A stretch of 64,000 nt of DNA from positions 362,912 through 426,911 of the forward strand of contig RQTK01000232.1 in NCBI GenBank assembly GCA_003991915.1, written 5' to 3'. How positions within the stretch are numbered: the first letter of the stretch is position 1; the number at the start of each line of letters is the position of its first letter. The DNA comes from Elysia chlorotica. Taxonomy: Eukaryota > Mollusca > Gastropoda > Plakobranchidae. Shown here piece by piece: positions 1-11,300 of this stretch. A model generated the notes under the pieces. That model searched no databases. It was not told the DNA's origin and saw only the letters and a program-made list of their open reading frames with translations. The position numbers and the translations under genes are program-made.

Positions 1-43
<43 letters not shown>
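1..43. repeat. (ATCT)n microsatellite at the window edge
   Basis: Ten perfect ATCT units; it continues beyond the lower edge. Confidence 0.97.
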
Positions 44-44
<1 letters not shown>

Positions 45-159
45 CTCCAACCTAGTTTGAAAAAAACAACAACACACACTTACCACAGTTAAAAACTGTC
101 CCCACACTACGCTAAGCTAACCCTCGCGTCTAGACAATAACCATGAAACCGTATCGATC

Positions 160-164
<5 letters not shown>

Positions 165-236
<72 letters not shown>

Positions 237-350
237 TTCCCCTCCCCCATCTCTTTCTCCCCTTCTCTCTCTTTCTCTCCTCTCCCCTCCCTCCCTCCTC
301 TCTTCTCCTTCTCTATTTTTCCATCTCTTTCTCGCCTTCTCTGCCTGTCT
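165..350. repeat. (CT)n and pyrimidine-rich tract
   Basis: Perfect CT to about 220, then CT/CCT-rich to 350. The reading frames over it (Ser-Leu or Arg-Glu runs) are artefacts. Confidence 0.95.
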
Positions 351-564
351 TTCAGGCTTGCACAATTGATTTGGAATCTGTGGCACTGGGCACCGCTGTT
401 ACCTTCTCTGCTCCACAGATGTTTTTCTGCCTTAACCCTCTAGCAACAAGTTTTCATTGGCAAGGTGAACCTTAAGGTTTGGGGTTATAATTTTTTTAAA
501 ATCGTTTTTGTGTTGTTGGTATGACGAAATAGAACTTACAAGAGTTGCTTATGAGAGTAGTCAA

Positions 565-840
565 ACATTGTTTTTCTCTGTTTGTCTGTCTCTGTCTGCC
601 TTTATGTCCGCTAGGCTGTCAGTCGATCTGACTATCTGTCTGTCTGTCTGTCTGTCTCCTGCTCTGTCTCTGACTTCCTCTTCCTCTGTCTCTCTCTGCG
701 TGTCTCTGTGTGTCTCTGTCTATCCCTCAATGTCCCTCTCTGCCTCTGTCTGTCTGTCTGTCTGTCTATTTGTCTGTCGGTTCGTATGTCTGCCTGTCTG
801 TCTGTCTCTCTTTTTTCTCTTTTTCTCTCTCAGTCTGTAT
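565..840. repeat. (TCTG)n-rich tract
   Basis: TGTC/TCTG runs at 634-660, 746-772 and 790-810 within CT-rich DNA. Confidence 0.9.
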
Positions 841-843
841 AGT

Positions 844-1900
844 TTACTGAATCTATTTCTTTCTCGTATTCATTATTAATTAGATATAGCATTCCACCCC
901 GAATAATAATTATATATCTTTATAAAGGATTATAGTTGACTTATCCAAATAACATTCTAGTGGTCAATACTTAACCACCTCAACCGAGTCGCGGTGATTG
1001 CGCCAGCAATTTTCACGAAACCGCACTATTTTTTTAAAAGGATTTTGCCAAAATTCTTATTTTTTAAACAAATAAAGATAGAACATAAATTATGCACATT
1101 AATTTTGAAAAGTAAAACTTTTAAACTTTCAATTAAAATGTCTACATTCACCGCCGGCATGTACTCCGATGTGACTCCGTGAAGTCTAATATTAGAACAG
1201 ATGCACAAGAAAAATGCTAAAGGATGCTTGTGTCGACCTCTTTAAAGATGGCAGCGGGTGATTGAACGAATGGCTGTTACTAAGAAAGGAGCGAATTGAT
1301 GAGGAACATTTCTCTCACAAGTTTAGTTCCAGCTTTTGAGTTAAGTGCTTATATTCTCCCTCAGTTTTCTTCATTGTGTGTTTTGTCTCTTCTTTGACTG
1401 GGGTTTTAGATATTGTCAAGATAGAATAAAGTTTATAACGCATTTTTTTTAAATTAGAAATTACGCCAGAATAATTGTTGCAATCCGAACAAAAATCTTT
1501 AAAATAGGGTTGGTGACCTAATTATAACAGTATTTAACTCATAGTACACCGAAATGTGTCTTTTACCGGTTCTAAAACTAATAATTATTCAGCCTGCAAC
1601 GAAATTGGTGGAAATTAGAGTGACAGAAATACACAAGAGGTCAATAACCAAGCAGATTTAGATGAATTTGATTTCCATTATTTTATCCTCGGTGCATTTT
1701 CACTCGCCCAGACAAACCTTATTGACCTTTATCGTCTAGAATCCTCTGCGTCCCTCCCGGCATAATACTTCTGTACCATTCTGTCTCGTTCTTTCTCGCC
1801 CTTCCCTCTGTCATCCACCTCTCTTCGCAGACCACCCTTTCTGTGCCAATATAACTTCCCCATTTTCTATGCATAGCCCACCCAACTCACCAAAAACCGT
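844..1900. other. Unique AT-rich DNA, no gene seen
   Basis: Short frames only (up to 62 codons), no splice-bounded GC island, no repeat structure. I see nothing to annotate. Confidence 0.6.
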
Positions 1901-1907
1901 CAGACAA

Positions 1908-1972
1908 ACAACCATCACTAACACCACAACTAACACCACCACTAACACCACAACTAACACCACCACCACCAA
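1908..1972. repeat. 12-bp tandem repeat (ACTAACACCACA)
   Basis: Five alternating units of ACTAACACCACA/ACTAACACCACC, giving open Val/Gly-rich frames on the minus strand. Confidence 0.9.
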
Positions 1973-2131
1973 TATCAGCGCCGCCATCGATATCCAGGAA
2001 AGAGCCTGTTGACAGCCGCAGACAGGATGGCAAACACACAAACGTGAGGACACACACGGAACCACTCCATCCCGGCTGAGGCGCATCCGAAAACCTTGTT
2101 AGCGGACACAGCATCGACCCGAGCCTGAGCT

Positions 2132-2820
2132 TCCGTTCACTCTACTATGATTGGCCTGCACTCTACTACGATTAGTGTTCTTCACATTATCCTCTACTCT
2201 ACTACGATTTTTGTCCGTCACTCTACTTTAAAAAAATGATTTTGCCCCACTTTAAAACTCCAATTATTGTCCTTCGTTTTACTGTCCTTCACTCCATCGC
2301 GACTATTGTCCTTCATTTTACTACGATTATTGTCCTTCACTCTACTACGATTATTGTCCTTCATTTTACTAGGAAATGTGTCCTTCATTTTACTGCGATT
2401 ATTGTCCTTCACCTCATCGCGATTATTGTTCTTCATTCTACTACGATAATTACCCTCAACTTCACTATGATTCTTGTACCTCAATATATTACATGTACGA
2501 CCATTTTTGCCCCATCCAGTTTGCTGTGATAATTGTCCTTAGATCCTCTACGGTTAAAGTCTTCCATTTTGCAACACATGTCCCTCATTCTACTATGATT
2601 ATTTTAGAACGATTATTGTCCTCCATTTTGGGATTTTTTCTTTAACTCGACTGCGATTATTGTCTTTCACTCTACTACGATTATCGTCCTTCATTCTACT
2701 ATGATTACTGTCCTTCACTCTACTACGATTATTGCCCTTCACACTACTGCGATTCTCGTCACTCGCACCACGACGCTACCCACCTTCACTGTACTACAGT
2801 ACTAGCGATTTTTGTCGACC
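2132..2820. repeat. 24-bp minisatellite, about 28 diverged units
   Basis: The unit is near TTCACTCTACTACGATTATTGTCC, with CTC/TTT and TAC/TGC variants. Because 24 is a multiple of three, the minus strand between 2218 and 2484 stays open as an octapeptide repeat (KDNNRSKM-like). Decayed units reach about 2950. Confidence 0.9.
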
Positions 2821-2959
2821 TATGTCCTTCCTCTCGGGAAATATTGCTCTTTTTCAATCGATTATCACTCTATATTTTCCTTATTTTCACTTTACTCCTG
2901 AGATTGCTGTCATTCAATATAATCGGATTAACGTCTCACAACAGTGATTATTGTCATAC

Positions 2960-3555
2960 AATTTAGACTATTGCACGCCAGCTGTAGTTCTTGTTTTCGA
3001 TGATTGTCCTTATGCAAATGTCACATCTTTTATCGGTGGAACAAATTAAAAACATTTAGACCTATGGTCTGTGGACGGTGAGTTAAACTAAAGTTGTGCT
3101 AACGAGCGAAAGTCACAGTTAATTGTGCCCATAGTAATTATGAATTGTCATACCAACGAAACACAATAGCACAGCGGTATGGTTGTGCTATGCAAACGGT
3201 GGCCTCGTTTCATATTAGACATGCATGGTAAAACAACATTGTTTGAGGCTAGAAAACACATGCTGGATATAAATGCTTTGTTTTATAACTAATGAGCCAA
3301 GTTAACTTACGTAAAAACAAAGCAAAAAAGCGGTTGGTAAAATTTCTGGCGTATAGTACATACAAGTAGGAGCCTTGAAAAAAAAGTTCTGCTGTACTTC
3401 TACGTTTTGAACATTTAAGTCTGTTTTCCACAGGACAGTCTTGAATAATTTAGATTTTAGGGACGAATGCTTGATAGTTTAAATGGGTGAAAGGGTTGGG
3501 TTGTCTGATAGTAAATCAATCAACGGAACATCAAATTTGATAGATTTTGTTCTTT
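2960..3555. other. Unique DNA, no gene seen
   Basis: Low GC, no repeats, no convincing coding frame. The next repeat starts at 3559. Confidence 0.6.
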
Positions 3556-3556
3556 C

Positions 3557-3558
<2 letters not shown>

Positions 3559-3590
<32 letters not shown>

Positions 3591-3661
3591 GCTGTTGCTG
3601 TTGTTGTTGTTGCTGTTTTTGTTGTTGTTATTTTTGTTTTTGTTGTTTTAATTTTTGTTTT
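3559..3661. repeat. (GTT)n microsatellite
   Basis: GTT run with GCT and TTT interruptions. Confidence 0.95.
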
Positions 3662-3974
3662 GCTTTGAAAACAAAAACACGAAATTCAATTCGTTAACGG
3701 ATGTTGTTGGAAACTTGCGGGACAGAACAGCATTTTTTCTCAACTCAAAATAGTATTGAAATCTCCCCAGCATCCTATTAAACACATCTAGAAACCTGCA
3801 GTAGTAGCAAGTTCAGCTGAGATTACATGTCTCCTGTCCACAAGTCAACTGCCCAAGAAACAACGTTCCTCTATAGCTGCCATGCCTTCTAAAATGTACT
3901 GTTTTGTCTGGCCATACCGAGAGTTTGTATAAAATTTCCGTCTTCGTTTCTACATCTGTGTACATCTTATTGTC

Positions 3975-4290
3975 CATGTATGTATGTATGTGTGTTTGTG
4001 TGTGTGTGTGTGTCTGTCTAAGTGTCTAGTATGTATGCCTCCGTCTGTATATCTATTTATCTCTGTGTCTGAATGTATGCCTATAAGCTTATGTGTGTCT
4101 GCCTGTCTGTGTGTCTGTCTGCCTGTCTGCATGCCAGTCTGCGCTTCTGTTTCGCCTGTGTGTATGCCTGTTTGTCTGCCTGCCTGTCTGCCTGTCTGCA
4201 TGCCAGTCTGCGCTTCTGTCTCGCTTGTCTGTCTGCCTGTCTGTCTGTCTGTCAGATTGCCTGTCAGTCTGCCTGTCAGTCTGCCTGTCC
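3975..4290. repeat. (TG)n and (TCTG)n tract with 66-bp duplication
   Basis: CTGCATGCCAGTCTGCGCTT occurs twice (about 4127 and 4197) inside TCTG-rich sequence. It ends just before the possible exon at 4298. Confidence 0.9.
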
Positions 4291-4297
4291 GTCTCAC

Positions 4298-4426
4298 CTG
4301 TAACTCGGCCTGGCCATGGCCCGCTGCTCAGCCTTGGTGTCCCTGGAGGTCGCCGTGATGCCGACTGGGGTGGACTGCTCCGCCTGGCCGCGCTGGACAT
4401 ATATGGAGCTTGACCCTCACTGGCCA
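4298..4426 (-). CDS. Possible orphan exon, Ser/Pro/Arg-rich
   Basis: A GC-rich 129-nt segment sits beside TCTG repeats. On the minus strand TGTGTCCAG precedes TGGCCAGTG, and the exon ends GTTACAG before the consensus donor GTGAGA. One frame is open, reading ASEGQAPYMSSAARRSSPP, then QSASRRPPGTPRLSSGPWPG, a disordered-looking sequence. The plus strand is also open (MARCSALVSLEVAVMPTG), so strand is not certain. No homologue is recognised. It could belong to the same gene as 28090-28216, but nothing proves it. Confidence 0.35.
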
Positions 4427-4494
4427 CTGGACACACCACACGCTTGTCGAATAAGCTCACCTATCTATGAACGTTCATGTATACCTCCCCTCGA

Positions 4495-4623
4495 CGTCTT
4501 TCAGAAATACAAGCTTGTAATGGCTTTCTTGACGTCTTTCAGAAATACAAGCTTGTAATGGCTCCCTTCGACGTCTTTCAGAAACACAAGCTTGTAATGG
4601 CTCCCATCGACGTCCACCAGAAA
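4495..4623. repeat. 39-bp tandem repeat, three and a half copies
   Basis: GACGTCTTTCAGAAATACAA GCTTGTAATGGCT-type units start at about 4492, 4530 and 4569, with a decayed fourth at 4608. The plus frame reads repeated DVFQK(Y/H)KLVMAP. Each unit contains CTTTCAG, which resembles a splice acceptor. Confidence 0.9.
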
Positions 4624-4689
4624 CACGGGCTTTTCGATGAACACGGCAATAACAAATGGTGTGACCACTTCCTACCTAGAGCATAGCAA

Positions 4690-5820
4690 ATGTGGGTGAA
4701 TATTAAATTCTTTTGAAAAACTACAAGCGTTCAATTCCTAAATAACGTAATAACACGTAGTCGCCGGCACAGATCACCTTTTCGTGGCCCTCGATTTTGC
4801 TGTGGTCGCTAGGCTTCAGGCCAGTAGTGCTACTTTATCACGGTTCTTTCAGTTCTATACTCATGTATGTAGATAAAAACATCGATCTTTGCCGCACGTA
4901 CACTTTCGGCTAACACTCCTGAATATTGATAAGTAGTATAGGAAGTAAATGAGAACACATACATACAATAAATTAAAAGGAGTACAGTATTATTACTCTC
5001 GTATCTCAGTATTTAAATGTATGGATGTCATTTTGTAATACACGAAGGCCTGATATTTAGGAATACTGCTTCACGCCGGTAGCAAAAACGCTTATAACAC
5101 GGCGGAAAACTTGCGTTTATTTGGAGCGTGGGTGTTTTAAAGAATATGTGTGATATTCATCAGTTTCTAAGTGCTTTTCCGCAGCTTAGCAGTATCATAA
5201 TATTATGGCTAAACCTACACATTTATCCTGTCAACCCAGGAGGTAAGCCTTTCCTCGGCAGCGTGAACTGTATCATTTTCTCCACCAAGCCAGAATCCAG
5301 GTCACCCTGCCTTTTATTTTTGGAAGCCTTGCTCCGAATGCATTCTTCACGATACTGTAATGAGGATCAACCGCGAAAAAAACAGAGGAAAGTGCTCAGC
5401 ACGCATAAATTTTAATCGTCGAAAAACAATTGGGATTTTTCTGTATGTTAATGAATGTAGTGGAAAGGTGTTTTTTTCCAGCCTAAACATTATATAATTA
5501 TTGAATGTTTTGTTTCTTCTATACATCCAGCTACCTATTTATTTCACTACTTGTATATGCTTTATCTTTCTATCACAGTCTCTATCAATAATTATTCTCT
5601 ATCTTCCAAAATTCCAGGTTTTCCTTCTTTGCTTAAACCTCCATATCTTTCTAACAACTCACTCTTGATTCTATTAATTTTGTTTGAGTGTGTGCCACAC
5701 TAATTTTATACTTCATTCTTTATCTGGTTTTTCTAATTAGCTCTGCGTTTTTATCATGTTCCTTTCTCAAGTGTCTTTCTCTCTTGTTGTTACCATCATA
5801 ATTACTTTATGACCTTCAAC
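4690..5820. other. Mostly unique DNA
   Basis: Contains only the doubtful frame at 5128-5415. It becomes pyrimidine-rich after 5500. Confidence 0.6.
5128..5415 (+). other. Open frame of 95 codons, doubtful
   Basis: An ATG-initiated frame with mixed composition (MGVLKNMCDIHQFLS..., ending RKKQRKVLSTHKF) in otherwise unique DNA. It is not built on a simple repeat, which sets it apart from most open frames here. There is no recognised domain, no convincing splice signal and no promoter evidence. It may be chance. Confidence 0.12.
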
Positions 5821-5821
5821 T

Positions 5822-5856
5822 TCTCTCTCTCTCCCTCTCTCTTTTTAACATACTCT

Positions 5857-5895
<39 letters not shown>
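5822..5895. repeat. (CT)n with poly-C
   Basis: CT runs around a CCCCCCCCC block. Confidence 0.95.
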
Positions 5896-5897
<2 letters not shown>

Positions 5898-6199
5898 CAA
5901 CTATTCTTGTCCAATTTTTCCTCTGTTCTGTCTCTTTCCTCCCCTCCCAACTTTTTTCAAGAAAAAAGTATTACATTCTGTAGTCTAGACTGCTCTGCTC
6001 TATACCTAGACTCCGAGGAAAAGCCGCCCTCTAAATGGTAACCTCCTTCACACCAGATGTCTGGCCCTCTCTAGCCCCGAATTATCCGCAGCTTTTTTGG
6101 CATCACCCAGTGATGCAATCCGACTGGTTCCTTGTTTTTTTTTTTTTCCTCTTCTCTCACACACAAGCCTGTCAGGGGCAGACTATCGATCGCGGTGAA

Positions 6200-6250
6200 A
6201 ACACACACACACACACACGCGCGCGCGCGCACAGGCACTTTCTATCTATG

Positions 6251-6295
<45 letters not shown>

Positions 6296-6360
6296 ATTTC
6301 TCTCGCTCATTCTCTCTTTCTCTCTCTCTTCCTCTCTCCTCTCTCTCTCTCTCTCTCTCC
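6200..6360. repeat. (AC)n(GC)n then (CT)n microsatellites
   Basis: ACACAC followed by GCGCGCGC (6200-6231), then CT-rich 6252-6360. Confidence 0.95.
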
Positions 6361-6637
6361 TTCATATTTCCTCACCCCAAACAAGTGACAGACCCAGACG
6401 TGGCCTGTGAATGACAGTAACTCCCGCCTCACCATCTAACGCTGACAAGGCCTACTCCCCTGCACCTCCTGCTACACCCGCCCACAGAGCTTAGCCCACA
6501 CGAACATACACACATCTATCTAAATCAGACTTTCAGGGGGCAGATTAATGTCTGACACACAAAAATCATCTACACTGAGTTTTGGAGGCGTAAAAAGTGG
6601 CTCAATCATTGAGTGAGCAGCTTCCAAGTTTTACGTA

Positions 6638-6878
6638 GGGGATGAATTGGCACACGTGGTAGAGCGTTGGTCCGCTGTTCGAATCCGATAGGTTAAAATT
6701 TTTTAATGGTTAGATCAGTGTCACTTTAATGTGACCAGTTGCGAGACAGGAGTTCAGGTATCCCCGTCAAGTCTCGTGTGTGGCAGCACCTACAATTTTC
6801 AGACGTCAGTTTTGGGGCCCGTTCACATTTTTTATAGCCTACATAGTATTTGCGTTGGACGTTAAGCAACAAAACGAA
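6638..6878 (+). mobile_element. tRNA-derived SINE, near full length (head type 1)
   Basis: The head ATTGGCACACGTGGTAGAGCG plus GTTCGAATCC resembles a tRNA with A and B boxes. The shared body follows (GTGTCACTTTAATGTGACCAG, GAGACAGGAGT, GTGTGGCAGCAC, CAGACGTCAG, GGGGCCCG), and the tail is GTTGGACGTTAAGCAACAAAAC. It serves as the reference copy for this family. Confidence 0.8.
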
Positions 6879-7177
6879 CAGACCATCCAAGTTATATGTT
6901 ACTGATCAAGTTCTGGAACTCCCGCTTTGGGATCCGGTCGCTGTACATGACTGCATGGAAAACTAGAAGACGTTACAGATGGAGATGTGTGCTTTAGACG
7001 ACTAGACGTAAGGGGATGTAGGTTGTGCTTAACAACACAGTCACAAATAAATGCGCTTTGTTGTATCTACAACCGTAAACTGACTATCGCTGTTGGGTGG
7101 CAAAGAGATCTGGTACGGACGCATCTGTGAAAAGCCGGTCCTAATTCCACTTAACACAATGAAATTTTAGTTGTGTC

Positions 7178-7404
7178 AACTCAAATTTTGTTCTGGTTTG
7201 AACTAATGCTGAGCGCAACGCCAAGTCTGACTCTAAAAACGCCGCCAAAAACCTGTGCAAACATATCACATGTACCTACAATCCCAGGAAACAACTCAAA
7301 TTTTGTTCTGGTTTGAACTAATGCTGAGCGCAACGTCAAACTCAGGCTTTCAAAACACCGCACAAAATCCTGTGCAAACATATCAGATGTACCTACAATC
7401 CCAG
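7178..7404. repeat. 115-bp tandem duplication
   Basis: AACTCAAATTTTGTTCTGGT and GTGCAAACATATCA(C/G)ATGTA recur at a 115-base offset. Copies 7178-7292 and 7293-7404, about 88 percent alike by eye. Confidence 0.92.
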
Positions 7405-8978
7405 AAAGTAGACTTATTGTATTAGGTCTAAGGTAATTTTGTCAAATGGTAAAACAAACCGCGTCTTTTATATGAACTAATTTTTCAGGCCTCAGATTTG
7501 TTTTACTTTATTGAGTCCATAGTACAATTTTTATTCCTGAACAGACCTCACTGGACAAAATGAAAGACGTTAGAAACTCACTCGCATTCGACGCCTCCTG
7601 AAAGATTTATGCAAGTCACTTTTCCGGTGAAGCGAACATAGTTATTGTTGCATCATAAGGGGAAAAAAAGTAATCTTTATTGTTTAAAATAATTAATGGT
7701 TAGGACAGAATCATATTTAGAGAGTATTTTTAAAGCCTGCTAGCCAAGACTTCCAAAAATAAAAGGCAGAGTCACCGAAATAAACAAAAACTTGCACTAA
7801 GAGTGAAAGTGGGATATTTCTCGAAATAAAAACATGACATTTTAGATATTTTTCCAATGTTGAAAATTATAAAATTGCCCCAAAAAGTGTCCACAGAGAT
7901 AGGACAGTACTGTTTACATTAAGTCTATGAGGTTTGGAGGCTGCACAAAGAAAAAACAACTCTCTAATTATCTCTTTGTATAAACTTTGCTACACATTAA
8001 GAGAAATAAAACCCTATTATCCTTGGTGTGCAAAAATCTCTTAACTCCGTGTTAGTCAGTGACTCTGTCTTCCATTTTTAGCCCATGAGTCGAATAGTGC
8101 AGACTGTCCCAAGCTTGCCTAATAATTTAATCATAATTATAGTGCGTCTTCTGAGTGCAAATGTTTGTTTATTTTTTTATTTCTTAAATTTTTAAATGCC
8201 TGGCTCACAACATATCAAGTTTGTAGAAGAGAAGAATAAAATGGTTGACTAATGCGAAGTTACTCACGAAGCTACACACGATCACTACGCTGGTAGGCGG
8301 CTGTCAAATTCTAGAATTACAAGCATAAATCAATCGCAAGGCTCTAAATGCCAGATCAGAAAGTATTTAACCTCAGATTACAAGGAAGAAAACGCTAAAA
8401 ATCCTTTTTTTTGGCACAATAATAAAAAAAAACCCAATTTACTCCAGACTTTATACATAAAACTAATGTAAAAAGCCACAATCTTATTGGCTCAGAGAGC
8501 ACTGAGTGAAACGACTAAAAACAGCGAGCATAACGATATTGGAACATTCGACCCATACATACGTCAGACAAAAGTTTTATCGCTACTTTCGCATTGTTCG
8601 AAGAATAATTGTCGTTTTTCGAAACAGCAGTTTTGCCTCACAAAAAGACAAACTACAACAACAAACTTGACCATTATAAATGGGCGTCTGTAGAAATGCC
8701 AAGATGTCAATATTGTCAGATATCCATGGTTTTCTTCCCGACTAACTATGAAATACCCATTAAATATTTGTTTATCATGATCTAAGGTGATTTGCGCTGT
8801 TTGACGAGAGCCGAGTAGACAGATTCATAGGCAATCGAGAGTTGCTAAGTAGACATTATTACGGTTCCTATCTCACTATTCTTCATCTAATGTTAATCTG
8901 ATATCGTCGAGACAGTGGCGTCTGGGTTCGGTCGAATCGATTTCAAGTTAATCAAAAAGTCTGGAATGCTGCTTCTTC
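7405..8978. other. Unique AT-rich DNA, no gene seen
   Basis: No GC islands or repeats; short frames only. Confidence 0.6.
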
Positions 8979-8980
8979 CT

Positions 8981-9197
8981 CTCGTTCTTGTTCTTGTTCT
9001 TGTTCTTGTTCTTGTTCTTGTTCTTGTTCTTGTTCTTGTTCTTGTTCTTGTTCTTGTTCTTGTTCTTGTTCTTGTTCTTGTTCTTGTTCTTGTTCTTGTT
9101 CTTGTTCTTGTTCTTGTTCTTGTTCTTGTTCTTGTTCTTGTTCTTGTTCTTGTTCTTGTTCTTGTTCTTGTTCTTGTTCTTGTTCTTGTTCTTGTTC
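8981..9197. repeat. (TTCTTG)n hexanucleotide array, about 36 copies
   Basis: A nearly perfect hexamer run of about 215 bases, the longest clean array in the window. It reads Leu-Val, Phe-Leu or Arg-Thr dipeptides, so long open frames here are artefacts. It is not the TTAGGG telomere repeat. Confidence 0.97.
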
Positions 9198-9296
9198 TAT
9201 TATTATTATTATTTTTATTATTATTCTTATTCTTATTATTCTTCTTCTTCTTATTATTATTACTACGACTACTATTATTATTATTACTATTATTAT
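9198..9296. repeat. (ATT)n/(CTT)n microsatellite
   Basis: ATT runs with CTT and ACT variants, directly after the hexamer array. Confidence 0.95.
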
Positions 9297-10032
9297 TCAT
9301 CTCCACCCATTCCTCCCCTGGCTTCTCACCGTCCCCGCCCTGCTAACAATGTTTGCTCAATGTTAATAAAATCAATACATAGCCAGATGGTGTTTCGATA
9401 GAAATAATAAATATAAAATATTTAAATAAAGCAACATGGTAACCCGATGCAAAGTGCACTGACACAGTAAACTACAAACTAACCCTAGCGTGTATTTTAG
9501 ACCAAACTCCTCTAGGTTGCTACGTTGTTGCATGGATTGTCATCTCCATAGCTTGGGGCCTTTTTATATTCTTCTTTCGTCAGGTTTATTGACCTCCGCG
9601 TGTCTCGGTGTTTTTTTTTCTTCTTCTCTTAATTCTATTTTTTTTCTTGTTGTCATGTCTATTAACCTTTGCGTGTCTCTGCGTCATTCCTCTCTCAAAT
9701 TTTGTCGGTTGTCAAGTGTATTTACCGCCGCGTATTATGCGTGGGTGTTTTGCATCATCATCATCATCATCATCATTGTTAGCCTATTCATTTCAACCCA
9801 ATCCTCGCTTGGCTTCTCGCCGTCCCCGTCCTGCTAACAATATTTGCTTAATTTTAATAAAATTAATACAGAGCCAGATGGTCTTTCGATATAAATCAAT
9901 ATGAAATATTTAAATAAAGCAACAGGGTAAACCGATGGAAAGTTCATTAATACAGTAAACTACAAATTAACTCTAGCGGGTATCTTAGGTTGCTACAATG
10001 TTGCATGGACTGTCATCTCTATAGCTTGCCTT
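9296..10032. repeat. Local duplication of about 250 bp, offset near 490
   Basis: 9300-9560 and 9793-10032 share TGGCTTCTC(A/G)CCGTCCCCG, CCTGCTAACAAT, GAGCCAGATGGT-like, ATATTTAAATAAAGCAACA and GTTGCATGGA(T/C)TGTCATCTC. Each copy follows a trinucleotide microsatellite. Confidence 0.9.
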
Positions 10033-10450
10033 TCTATAATCTTCTTTTGTCCTATTTACAGTTGCGTGTTACTGCATCCTGCCTGTCTATTAGTATTCTT
10101 CAGGTCTATTCACCGCTGCGTGCTTTATCTGGACGGTTTGGCTTCACAACATTGCTTAATTCTTGTTGCCAGTTCTATTTACAGCCGAGTATAATTATTA
10201 TGTAAGGAAATTTTACATTTCTATCCAAAAGTTCAAATAAGTCACAGCGCACAGAGATCGAGACGGACAATAGAGAGATATTATCATAATAAAAAGAACA
10301 GTCGGATAAGTGGCGGAAAAGTCTCTGCCTTTCACCTCTTTATAAATTATTCTCGATGTTATGTCTATTTATCGTCTTTTGTCTGTACCTTTCACCTCTT
10401 TATAAATTATTCTCGATGTTATGTCTATTTACCGTCGCGTGTCTGGGCGG
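9580..10450. repeat. Dispersed motif TCTATTTACCGCCGCGTGTC
   Basis: Diverged copies start at about 9582, 9656, 9715, 10049, 10105, 10171, 10360 and 10424, at intervals of roughly 60-70 bases where contiguous. A 60-bp perfect-looking duplication lies at 10321-10380/10381-10440. Confidence 0.75.
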
Positions 10451-10697
10451 CCCAGCCAGTGCCCCAGTCTAGACGTATCGACCTGCGGTGTTTTAGCACT
10501 ACTTTAGGACGGCCCGGCTGCTACAGGTCTGCGGAAGGATTTCTTCATGTCCACTAGACATTTAACTAAACGAGACACAGGGTTAAGACAAGTTTGCCGG
10601 AAAATCCAAACTCAAAGAGGGAAAAAATGGCAAAAATAGCGGAGGGATAAAACTGGAAGAGATGGAAGGTGTTTGTGAGGGATTGGTACAATGGCGG

Positions 10698-10744
10698 GTT
10701 GAGTTGAGTTGAGTTGGTTTAATGCCAAACATCAGCACTATTTA
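10698..10744 (-). mobile_element. 47-bp 5'-truncated SINE with perfect 13-bp target duplication
   Basis: In minus sense the insert is TAGTGCTGATGTTTGGCATT then AAACC and (AACTC)n, the SINE tail. It is flanked by identical GGTACAATGGCGG at 10685-10697 and 10745-10757, the mark of target-primed insertion. The empty site can be read directly from the flanks. Confidence 0.85.
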
Positions 10745-10871
10745 GGTACAATGGCGGTTTGTGAGATTTTCTCGACATTGTTGAGTGTGAAACGCAGGGC
10801 GTTAGAAAAGGTTCACAGGCTGGTATTGGTCGGATGTTGGGACATGGTCTGGATAAATGTCAGATGGCTTG

Positions 10872-10985
10872 TTTATTTGGTTGCTTAACGCCCAACGTTG
10901 GCACTTTGAGGGCTGTATTGTGGACGAGGCCCAAAAACCAACGTCTGACAATTCAGTGTGCTGCCACACGCGAGACAGTTGGAGG
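10872..10985 (-). mobile_element. SINE, 5'-truncated copy
   Basis: Contains GCTTAACGCCCAACGTTGGC, TGTATTGTGGACGAGGCCC, CAACGTCTGACAATT and GCTGCCACACGCGAGACA, the reverse complement of the family body and tail. The head is missing. Confidence 0.75.
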
Positions 10986-11187
10986 AGGGAGAGACCTGAA
11001 CTTCTAAATGTCAGGTGGCAAGAGACTACTTTCTAAAAGCTTGACAGCGTCTTTGTCAGATTTCGCAATTAACAAAAATGGTGGTTGTCTTTTGGTTGCT
11101 GTTTGTTTGTTTACTTCTTGTTTAATATCTTTGCCTGAAGAAGACAGGAGACCGACAAAGAAAGTAAGAGACAAACATGCAGTAAGA

Positions 11188-11199
11188 CAGAGAGAGAGA

Positions 11200-11261
<62 letters not shown>

Positions 11262-11300
11262 AGAAATAGAGAGAGAGGGATAGAGAGAGAGGGGCACGAA
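11188..11300. repeat. (GA)n microsatellite
   Basis: GA run with GGGG and GATA interruptions. Confidence 0.95.

Noticed and set aside
1-43. CRISPR-like or telomeric array
   Set aside because: Simple ATCT tetranucleotide slippage repeat without spacers; the window is eukaryotic.
8893-9401. Long open frames of Leu-Val, Phe-Leu or Arg-Thr dipeptides
   Set aside because: Direct translation of the (TTCTTG)n array in different frames; no start context or flanking coding signal.
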